Source of the DNA: an uncultured Kiritimatiellota bacterium
GTDB lineage: Bacteria > Verrucomicrobiota > Kiritimatiellia > RFP12 > UBA1067
DNA: 64,000 bases
NCBI GenBank assembly: GCA_934635045.1
Contig: CAKTZA010000008.1
Coordinates: 1 to 64,000, forward strand
Direction: 5' to 3'
Position 1 is the first letter of the stretch, and the number at the start of each line of letters is the position of its first letter. Positions 54,308-61,732 of this stretch are shown piece by piece. The notes under the pieces are model-generated. The model was not told the DNA's origin and searched no databases. It saw nothing but the letters and a program-made list of their open reading frames with translations. The translations under genes were made by a program, and so were the position numbers.

Positions 54308-54898
54308 ATGGATATCTGGACAGAGATCGCCCGAGACCGCGAGCGCGGCGCCCGTCGGCTGGTGGCCGAGTATGGCGACCGCCTGCTGACGGCGGCGTTC
54401 CAGATGACGCAGAACCGGGCGGACGCCGAAGACCTCGTCTTCCGCACGTTTGCCCAGGTCGTCTCGAAGATCGACACCTATGCCGGGCGCAGTCCGTTCT
54501 TCACGTGGGTCTACCGCATTCTCCTCAACTTCCGCCGGATGGACTTGCGGAAGAAAGGCGCGAACGCGCTGGTCTTGACGGACGAGCTGCCGGAGGACGC
54601 GGATCCGACGCCCGATCCGGCGGAAGCCCTGGCGATCCGGGCCTCCGCCGCCGAGGTGCGCGCCGCCGTGGCGGAACTGCCGGAGACGTTGCGCACGGCG
54701 GTCGTCCTGCGCTATTTCGAGGAGATGGACGTCGCGCAGGTGGCGGACGTCCTGGAGATTTCCGTGAGCGCGGCGAAGGTGCGGCTCTTTGCCGCGCGTC
54801 GGCGGCTGGCGAAACGGCTGGTGCTAACCGACTTCAGGAAATGTGCATCTAACGCAGATGGTGAAGGAAACAGACAGATTGGGCGAACGCATCCGTGA
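54308..54898 (+). CDS. ECF-type RNA polymerase sigma factor
   Basis: 196 residues. Region 2 is visible as YGDRLLTAAFQMTQNRADAE then DLVFRTFAQVV and FFTWVYRILLNFRRMDLRK. Region 4 is ELPETLRTAVVLRYFEEMDV then VADVLEISVSAAKVRLFAARR. It has the layout of a group IV sigma factor responding to envelope signals. The next gene overlaps by 41 bp and has an anti-sigma-like start, which supports the assignment. The TATAAT over the start codon is probably chance. Confidence 0.85.
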   Translation: MDIWTEIARDRERGARRLVAEYGDRLLTAAFQMTQNRADAEDLVFRTFAQVVSKIDTYAGRSPFFTWVYRILLNFRRMDLRKKGANALVLTDELPEDADPTPDPAEALAIRASAAEVRAAVAELPETLRTAVVLRYFEEMDVAQVADVLEISVSAAKVRLFAARRRLAKRLVLTDFRKCASNADGEGNRQIGRTHP

Positions 54899-55814
54899 CG
54901 CGCTGCGAGATCCGGCGGCGGCGTTGCACGTGTCCGACGACTTCACACGGCGGCTTGACGCGGCGGTGCGTCCGGCGACGGGCGTGATGCGGCTTCGCCT
55001 GTCGCGTGGGGCGAAGGTCGCGGCGGCGGTCGCGCTCATGGCGAGTTTCGCCGGCCTTGCCGCGTGGGTCGGCGTGGCGGTCCTCGGGCCCGCGCCCGGA
55101 GGCGACGCGGCGGCCGTGCCCGCCGACCGGGAGACGGAGGCGATTTCACGACAAGGAGAGAACACGATGATCGCGAGGAAGATGGCCACCCTCGTCGGGG
55201 CGGCGATGGTCTCGGTCGCGGTGCCGGCGGAGGAACTGACGAGCGAGCCGACGTTCGTCTTCCTGCGCCCGGAGACGAGTTCCTTCTGGAACACGGCGAC
55301 CAACAGCACGATGACGGTGCCGATCGACTACCCGCGCGGCGCCCGGGCGGCGACGCTGTCCGTGCGCGGGCTTGGCTACGAGCAGACGTACGCGGGCATC
55401 ACGGAGGCAACCTTCACGTTCGAGCTGCCGGCGCCGACCTCGCCCGAGACGGAGAACGTCTACGACCTGACGCTCGCGTTCGACGACGCGGCGGCGACGG
55501 TGCGCACGGCGAAGCTCGGCCTCGTTCAGGGGCTCTCCCCGGACGCGGAGGGGACGACGCGCTGCCTCGCGCCCGCGACGGCGAAGGTCTGGCGGCGGGC
55601 GAAGGGGCGCGCGGTGCTGCCGATCCCCTACGGCACGACCTCGTTCACGGTGAACGGCGTCGAGACGGACACGGGGCTTGACGGCGCGCAAGGCTGGTTC
55701 GCGATCGGCGGAATCGGCCCGGAAGAGAACGTCTCGCTCTCCCTCATGGCCGGCGGCGTGGAATATGCGGCGTCGCTCCTGGGCGGCGGCGGGCTGATGA
55801 TGATCTTCAGGTAA
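54858..55814 (+). CDS. Anti-sigma-like N terminus continuous with a secreted beta-rich protein
   Basis: 318 residues from the ATG at 54858. Residues 1-50 are a short cytoplasmic region, followed by one transmembrane helix (about 53-76), as in membrane anti-sigma factors. The same open frame then contains a perfect AAGGAGAG site and ATG at 55167, starting a second signal-peptide-like segment (RKMATLVGAAMVSVAVPAEE) and a beta-rich domain ending LGGGGLMMIFR. Either this is a fusion, or two genes have lost the stop between them and the second is also made from 55167. The beta-rich family is unknown. Confidence 0.55.
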   Translation: MVKETDRLGERIRDALRDPAAALHVSDDFTRRLDAAVRPATGVMRLRLSRGAKVAAAVALMASFAGLAAWVGVAVLGPAPGGDAAAVPADRETEAISRQGENTMIARKMATLVGAAMVSVAVPAEELTSEPTFVFLRPETSSFWNTATNSTMTVPIDYPRGARAATLSVRGLGYEQTYAGITEATFTFELPAPTSPETENVYDLTLAFDDAAATVRTAKLGLVQGLSPDAEGTTRCLAPATAKVWRRAKGRAVLPIPYGTTSFTVNGVETDTGLDGAQGWFAIGGIGPEENVSLSLMAGGVEYAASLLGGGGLMMIFR

Positions 55815-55833
55815 CTCCAGAAAGGACATGCAA

Positions 55834-57234
55834 ATGAAGGGAAGACGCAACATGTTGACGCTCCTGGCCGCCGTCGCGCTGACGGCCCAGGGCGCGAAGA
55901 TCGAGCAGGTCATCGTCCGCCAGCAGTGGCCGTGGTCGACGGACGTCAAGGTCGAGTACCGGCTCACGGGGGTGACGGCGCCGGTGGACATCGCCGTCAC
56001 GACGTACAACGGCGACGCGGAGCTGCCGCTGCCCGCCTCGGCCGTCGTCGGCGACCTCTACGGCATCGACGCGGACGGCGTCGGGCAGTTCGTGATCGAC
56101 CCGGTTGCCGCGTTCGGCACGGCGAAGGTCGCGCTCGCGAACTTCAAGGTGAAACTCTCGGTCTCCGCCTCGGCGGCGAACGTCGGCGAGGTCCTCTACA
56201 AGATCTTCGACCTGACGGACGGCTCCTGCCGGGACGTGACGCGCGCCGATTTCCTGAACGGCAAGATGGGCACCTACGAGACGAGCTATTCCGCCTTTGG
56301 CGAAGGCTTTACAACGCCGCTGAGCGATGTTCTCGTCTGGACGGGCGTGACGAACAACCCCGCCTACAAGACGACGCATCTCGTCATGCGCAAGATTCCC
56401 GCCGGCGACGTGGTTTGGGTGTGCGGTGACGCGGAAGGGACAAAGAGCAATCGCGGCCATCTGCGCGACCGCCAGTACGTCAAGCTCACGCAGGACTACT
56501 ATGTCGGCGTCTTTGAGATGACGGCCTGCCAGTACGGCACGATTTTTGACGGGAGCTTCACCGGCGATGGTGACGGCACGGATCCGAAGACCGATGTTCA
56601 GCGGTTTGTCATCCATGGCAATCCCATCGGCCCCGGACGCGGCGTCGTGACGGGCGAATTCATCGCGTGGCCGACGAACTCCTATCTCCGAGACGTCATG
56701 GCCGACTCGTTTCTGGACAAGCTCCGCAAGAAGACGTCTGTCGAGTTCGACCTTCCGACGGCGGCGGAATGGCAGTTCGCCTGCCGTGCGGGTTCCGACA
56801 CGCCGCTCTATAGCGGAAAGGATCAGGGCGAGCGCAACGTGAGCGAGATCGCCTGGTACAACTCGAACGCCGGAGACGCTTCGCACGTGGTGGGCTGCAA
56901 GCCGCCGAACGCCTACGGCCTCTATGACATGCTGGGCAACGTCGCCGAATACGTTCACAACGCCGACACAATTCACGGCAGTCCGACGGGCAGCGGAACG
57001 GCGGACGATCCCTTTGTCGATCCGGTCGGCTCGAGCGATGCGGAAGCCATTTACAATTCGGGCACGCACAACCAATGGTACATGGGCGGATCGTGGAAAG
57101 AGGATTCGGGAACGTGGCAGGATGTCCGTCAGGCCGGTGCCGTAGGCTGGTACAAGTGGAATCAGGCGGCCAAGCCGTTCATCGGCTTCCGCGTGGTCTG
57201 CCCGGCGGCTTCTGCGCAGTGGGCGCAACACTGA
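55834..57234 (+). CDS. Secreted formylglycine-generating-enzyme-like (SUMF1/FGE) protein
   Basis: 466 residues from the ATG at 55834, with AAAGGA eight bases upstream (the ATG at 55828 is too close to it). Signal peptide LTLLAAVALTAQG. An N-terminal beta domain (about 20-145) precedes the FGE-sulfatase fold. Its marks are YYVGVFEMTACQYG, FDLPTAAEWQFACRAG, YDMLGNVAEYV and a GGSWKEDSG-F-GFRVV close. The catalytic cysteines of true FGE are not obvious, so it may bind rather than oxidise. Such proteins abound in PVC and Bacteroidota surface systems. Confidence 0.82.
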   Translation: MKGRRNMLTLLAAVALTAQGAKIEQVIVRQQWPWSTDVKVEYRLTGVTAPVDIAVTTYNGDAELPLPASAVVGDLYGIDADGVGQFVIDPVAAFGTAKVALANFKVKLSVSASAANVGEVLYKIFDLTDGSCRDVTRADFLNGKMGTYETSYSAFGEGFTTPLSDVLVWTGVTNNPAYKTTHLVMRKIPAGDVVWVCGDAEGTKSNRGHLRDRQYVKLTQDYYVGVFEMTACQYGTIFDGSFTGDGDGTDPKTDVQRFVIHGNPIGPGRGVVTGEFIAWPTNSYLRDVMADSFLDKLRKKTSVEFDLPTAAEWQFACRAGSDTPLYSGKDQGERNVSEIAWYNSNAGDASHVVGCKPPNAYGLYDMLGNVAEYVHNADTIHGSPTGSGTADDPFVDPVGSSDAEAIYNSGTHNQWYMGGSWKEDSGTWQDVRQAGAVGWYKWNQAAKPFIGFRVVCPAASAQWAQH

Positions 57235-57256
57235 TCGCGATTCGTGGATTCGTTAA

Positions 57257-59734
57257 ATGGAAAGACATCTGATTCTTGCCGCAGCGGTTGTTGCTGCGGC
57301 ATTCTCGTCCTTGGCGGAAAGGCCGTCCGTCGACAAGACGGGACTTGAAAAGACGGCATGGGTGCAGCTCAATCCGTGGTTTCCGATTGACATGGCGCCC
57401 AAATACGACCTTGGCGGACCTAACACGCCGTACCGTCCGTATCGGGGCACGAACAGCTGGCAGGAGGTCTTGCAGACGGTCGCCGCTTACGGCATCGACG
57501 GCGTCTTGCCTGAAGTGAACATTCCTGGCGGACACCCCGTGGTCTACCGCACGCTGCTCGATCAGGCGGCATCCGTTGCGCGGCCGATGCGCGTCGGGCT
57601 GTTTTGCGGATTCTACGGCAAGACGCCGGACGAGTCGGCGGCCGGTGCCGTGCGCGTGTTCCGTCCGTTTCGGGAAGATTTCAAAGCGAATCCGCACGTC
57701 GCACGTGCAGGGACGCGGCCGATTGTCCTCATCTACAATCCGCTTCAGTACGGGCCGGACGACTGGTCGCGCATATTCGCGGCGATGGAACGCGAATTGG
57801 GCCCGATGTGCTTTCTGATGAGCTATTCGCAGCTGACCGCTTACGTGGGGCCGGAGAAGCTGGAGGCGAAGCTGCGCGAATATCTGCCGTCCTTTGACGG
57901 CGTCAGTGCCTACAACTTCAGCATGGACGGCATTCAGGTTCAGCGCAAGGAGGTCGAGATCGTCACGCGCGTCATGCGCGACTTCCCACACAAGCTCTTC
58001 GAGGGCGGCATCTTCTCGACCCATACGCAGCATTTCAACATGGCGGGGCTTGAGGTCCACCTTTCGCGCGACTGGCGCGAAAGCGTAAGGCTGTGGCTGG
58101 CGGCGAACCCGGATGCGGTCGAGATCACCAACCTTTTCGACCACTACGAGAACTCGCTCGTCTATCCGTGCTACGAACGGGAAGACCTGCTGCTGCGCTA
58201 TCTCCAGTACGAGCTGTGCCGCTGGCGCGGCGAGACGTTCGCGGCGTATGCGACGCCTGAACTGGTCCTGTGCAACCAGACGTCCGCGCTGATCGGCTGG
58301 ACGCGGCTTGACTACGAGGTTCTCGGCTTTCCGCTCGCCGCGCCGGAGAAAGAGGTGCGCGTCTCGGTGGAACTGTGCACGACAGGCGGCGACGTCCTGA
58401 AGACGCTCGGCCCCGAGAAGATGACGTTGGACGCCTTTCGCGAGGTGCAGTTTTCCGTGCCGTCCACCGAACTGAAAGACGAGCGAGGCGTGGTGCCGCG
58501 CCTAGTGTACGAATGGAAGGACGAGACGCATCGGCTGGCGCACAGCCCGATGACGCTGCTGTCGCCTTCCCTGCGTCCGAACCGTATGTACTGGGCGCGT
58601 TCGACGCGCAACGCGGCGCGTGTCGAGGGAAGCGGCAAGTGGGCGATCGACGGCATTCGCGCCGGCGGGACGCGGCAGCCGCGTCGCGGCGGGCAGGGCG
58701 TCGTGACGGCGGCTTTCAGGACGCGCGGCGACTATCTGCGGCACGGCATCCGGCGAGACGGCAGCGAGGAGCTGTTCCTGTCCAACGCCAACTGCCAGTG
58801 GCAGTCCCAGTTCGCGCTGCCGTTCATGCCGCCTGGCGAGGCACTGCACTGGTACAACCTGGAGATCCAGGATCAGGACGGACGCACGTTCACGACCTTG
58901 CCGATCTGGGAGGCGGACGGCAACCGCGCCGCCAAGGTTCCCATGCCGATTTTGTGGGAGGACGGCGCGGTCGTCCCCTGCGACATCGAGGGCGCGCGCG
59001 TGCCGTTCTTCTACTGGCCCTGCGACCGGGACGATGGACAGGTCGTGGTCGACGTCTCCGGCTACGCGCACAATGCGCGGCTTGACGGAAGCGGCTATGG
59101 CGGCGGCCATCTGGGCTGGACGGGGTACAACCACGCGCACAACGGCCCCGTCGGAATCGTCAAGGGGTGGCGCAGTCCGTTCCGCACGGATGCGGACGGG
59201 CGCGGCTATCTGCAGCTGAAGGGCGAGCATTACATTGTCGCGATGGGCGGCACGGCGATGCCGGGCGCGAGCACCTACGAGCTGTCCGTGCGGCCGCAGA
59301 GCCGGGGACGGCGCATGGGGCTCCTGTGCGGCACCTGGGGGAGCGTCGTGCTGACGCTGGCGCCGGACGGCCGACTCTGCGTGGCGCGGCGCAGCGACCA
59401 GCGGCTGTTCAAGACTGATACGGAGATCTGGTCGCAGCAGGCGATTCCGACGAATGTCTGGACGCATGTCGGCGTGACGTATGACCTTGAGAACATGCGC
59501 CTCTTTGTCGACGGCGCGCTTCAGGGCGTGGCGCGCGTCTCGCCGAACCGCTTCGACAAGTCGTGGGGCAGCGAGGACATGAACTACTGCTCGCATGAGT
59601 TCAACAACGAGCTGTTCATTGGCGCGGAGGACGACCGCCTGAAGCCAGTCAATCTCTTTGATGGCGATGTCCGCGAAATCCGGGTCTACGGCCGGAACCT
59701 GTCGCCGACAGAGTTCCTGCTTCATGATTCGTGA
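57257..59734 (+). CDS. Secreted glycoside-hydrolase-like protein with C-terminal LamG domain
   Basis: 825 residues with a signal peptide (LILAAAVVAAAFSSLAE). Residues about 35-330 resemble a TIM-barrel of the GH71/GH99 type: VQLNPWFPIDMAPKYDLGGP, DGVLPEVNIPGG, MRVGLFCGFYGKTPDE and RPIVLIYNPLQYG. A middle beta region follows. The last about 210 residues form a concanavalin/LamG-like sandwich with STYELSVRPQSRG, NVWTHVGVTYDLENMRLFVDG and DVREIRVYGRNLSPTEFL. It is probably exported and acts on glycans. Catalytic acids were not assigned. Confidence 0.65.
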   Translation: MERHLILAAAVVAAAFSSLAERPSVDKTGLEKTAWVQLNPWFPIDMAPKYDLGGPNTPYRPYRGTNSWQEVLQTVAAYGIDGVLPEVNIPGGHPVVYRTLLDQAASVARPMRVGLFCGFYGKTPDESAAGAVRVFRPFREDFKANPHVARAGTRPIVLIYNPLQYGPDDWSRIFAAMERELGPMCFLMSYSQLTAYVGPEKLEAKLREYLPSFDGVSAYNFSMDGIQVQRKEVEIVTRVMRDFPHKLFEGGIFSTHTQHFNMAGLEVHLSRDWRESVRLWLAANPDAVEITNLFDHYENSLVYPCYEREDLLLRYLQYELCRWRGETFAAYATPELVLCNQTSALIGWTRLDYEVLGFPLAAPEKEVRVSVELCTTGGDVLKTLGPEKMTLDAFREVQFSVPSTELKDERGVVPRLVYEWKDETHRLAHSPMTLLSPSLRPNRMYWARSTRNAARVEGSGKWAIDGIRAGGTRQPRRGGQGVVTAAFRTRGDYLRHGIRRDGSEELFLSNANCQWQSQFALPFMPPGEALHWYNLEIQDQDGRTFTTLPIWEADGNRAAKVPMPILWEDGAVVPCDIEGARVPFFYWPCDRDDGQVVVDVSGYAHNARLDGSGYGGGHLGWTGYNHAHNGPVGIVKGWRSPFRTDADGRGYLQLKGEHYIVAMGGTAMPGASTYELSVRPQSRGRRMGLLCGTWGSVVLTLAPDGRLCVARRSDQRLFKTDTEIWSQQAIPTNVWTHVGVTYDLENMRLFVDGALQGVARVSPNRFDKSWGSEDMNYCSHEFNNELFIGAEDDRLKPVNLFDGDVREIRVYGRNLSPTEFLLHDS

Positions 59735-59799
59735 CGCAAAGAACGCGAAGGTCTTAGCGGACTTTGCATGAAAAGCCTTCGCGACCAACGAGTGAATGG

Positions 59800-59900
59800 C
59801 TCACACGGAGTGACGGAGCCACGGAGTTCCTGTACGATATCGCGATAGGTGACGCCGACTTTGTTCGCTTTCCCTCCGTGCCTCCGACTCTCCGTGTGAG
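59800..59900. repeat. Palindromic CGGAG intergenic element
   Basis: Two 27-nt arms (59800-59826 and 59874-59900) are inverted copies matching at 24 of 27 positions. The left arm starts CTCACACGGAGTGACGGAG. A GCAGAG-type stretch follows at 59910-59957. Confidence 0.75.
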
Positions 59901-59972
59901 ACCCTGCCTCACGCAGAGACGCAGAGGCCGCAGAGGCGTCTGGCGAATCTCTGCGCCCCCTTTGGGGTTGCG

Positions 59973-60053
59973 GGGGCCTGTCCCCAGGGGTTGCGGGGGC
60001 CTGTCCCTAGGGGTTGCGGGGCCTGTCCCCAGGGGTTGCGGGGGCCTGTCCCC
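59973..60053. repeat. Four-copy GGGGCCTGTCCCC array, intergenic
   Basis: Copies begin at 59973, 59996 (one base changed), 60018 and 60041, with an AGGGGTTGCG-like spacer between copies. Period 22-23 bp. Confidence 0.9.
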
Positions 60054-60059
60054 ATGTTG

Positions 60060-60590
60060 GCGGGGCAAAAACGCACGGAAACAGTCTGTTTTGCCAAGCT
60101 ATTTTGAGATGAGAACACGCTGCGGAAAATTCTCGGCTGTCGCGAACCGGCGAAAGCGTCCACGGATTTGCACGGATTGGGGTGAGGGCGTCCACGAATC
60201 TGCACGAATCTTCACCAATCTCAATTCGTGAAAATTCGCGTCAATTCGTGGACAAGACCAGCGACAAGATTGTTATGCGCCAAGCCACCCAGATCCTGTG
60301 AATCCTGTAAATCCTGTCAGAAAGACTCCGTGCCACCCATTTGAGGTGAAGGTTCCCGTCTGCAGGCTTGAAAATGCCGCGAAGATGACGGCTGCAGAAT
60401 ACGACGCCAAGCTTGAACCGGGATATTGTTCGGCTATCGCCGGGCGCGTCCGTCCGCTTGCGTCCGCACATGGCGACTTTCGTCGGAGGAAGGTCGTCAC
60501 CGTGTTCGCCGTGATGTACAGTCGCGCGGATTCGTAGAGCAGGGCATCTCTTGGTCTCCTCTCTTGGCCTCTGGCCGTTTGCCAAAGTAA
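60060..60590. other. Gene-free region with nested inverted repeats
   Basis: TCCACGAAT (60191-60199) pairs with ATTCGTGGA (60244-60252), and inside it CACGAAT (60203-60209) with ATTCGTG (60224-60230). AATCCTGT occurs in direct repeat at about 60290-60320. Short open frames here show no family resemblance. I see no promoter or gene I can support. Confidence 0.5.
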
Positions 60591-60725
60591 ACGAAACTTA
60601 GAAATGGTAAACGAAAGTTTAGCCGGTCGCTGGTTGCAGGTGCAGCGTTGAGTTTGGCAATCCGGCGTGGTCGGCTTCGTCCGGGCGGCTCTCCCTGCCG
60701 AACGCGCGAACGCATGGGTTCTTCG

Positions 60726-61427
60726 CGCTCGGGATTCGCGACACTGCCCGGAGCGCGTCGTGGTGCGGGCCGCGCTTAGGTCGCTCATCACGTCGGCAGT
60801 GCGACCGCCCGGCCTTAAGCCTCTCTCCGACGCGCACGGCCGCGCCGGAATTTGGCAGAATCTGCGTCAGCGCGTCGAAGGACGCGCCCTTGACGAGGGC
60901 CCTCCTGGTTTCCTCGCGGTTGCGCTCGACGTGCGGCGTCTGCCGCGAGTTGCACGGGTCGCGGAAGAATCGCATATCTCGAAGCACCTCCTCCGGTGCT
61001 TGAACGGCGTCTTCCTCCCGTCGGCGTTCCGGCAGGCCCTCGAGCACGTGTCGAAGTGCTCGCAGACCGCGTTCGTGCGCCCGTAGCCCCTGCTGCTCCA
61101 GAGCGTGCGGTTCCTCACCTCGTTCGCGACGGAGGAGACCGCGCGTCCGAACGTTTTCGCCATCTGGGCGAAGGTCAGTCGGCACTCGAGCCTGTGGGCT
61201 ATGCCTTTCCTCGTGTCTATGGTCATGTGCTTTGCCATGACTTCGTTCCTTTCCCTTCTTGACTGGCCGCGCACGGACGGGACACCCGTCCCGGCGCATG
61301 GCCCTGGCGCGCATTGTCTCATGAGGCGGCGCGGCGGAGGGCGGGAGGCCGGCCCGGCGACGTGATGAGCGACCTAAGCGCGGTCGGCACGGCGGCGCGT
61401 CCCGGTCAGTGTCGCGAATCCCGAGCG
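60726..61427 (-). mobile_element. IS30-type transposase remnant bounded by 66-bp inverted repeats
   Basis: On the minus strand from the ATG at 61238 (AAGGA upstream) the product reads MAKHMTIDTRKGIAHRLECR then TFAQMAKTFGRAVSSVANEV, the helix-turn-helix start of IS30-type transposases. Homology continues brokenly across frames (CEHFDTCSR; later ASFDALTQILPN), so the gene is dead. It is flanked by 60726-60791 and 61362-61427, inverted copies identical at 58 of 66 positions with perfect 21-bp outer and inner ends. AAAGTAAACG occurs just outside both (about 60594 and 61496). Confidence 0.6.
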
Positions 61428-61655
61428 GCGAGAGCGCGCACGCGCGGAGTCGACGCGTTCGACGAGGCGGACTCCCGCCCGAAGACGCTTTGACAAAGTA
61501 AACGCAAGTCCCTCCCCGGGGAGGGTAGGAGAGGTGGAGAATCCCTGCCTCCGTCAATTTCCTGTCCAACCTCTACATTTATTTGACCAACCAAACAAAA
61601 TCTAAAATTGCTTTTACTCTGGCAAAGCACCCTCTCTTGGCCTCTTGGTCTCCCG

Positions 61656-61685
61656 TTGCCAGCGGCGCGGACTTTTTGGTAAAAT
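61656..61685 (+). promoter_or_regulatory. Promoter of the terminal secreted-protein gene
   Basis: TTGCCA (61656-61661), 18-bp spacer, TAAAAT (61680-61685) with extended TGG. Confidence 0.6.
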
Positions 61686-61732
61686 ACGCGGCATTTCACG
61701 GAGGAATGCCCCCTAACATGAGGAGCCGGATC

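Noticed and set aside
54304..54309. TATAAT just before the ECF sigma gene
   Set aside because: It overlaps the start codon itself, so it cannot serve as that gene's promoter.
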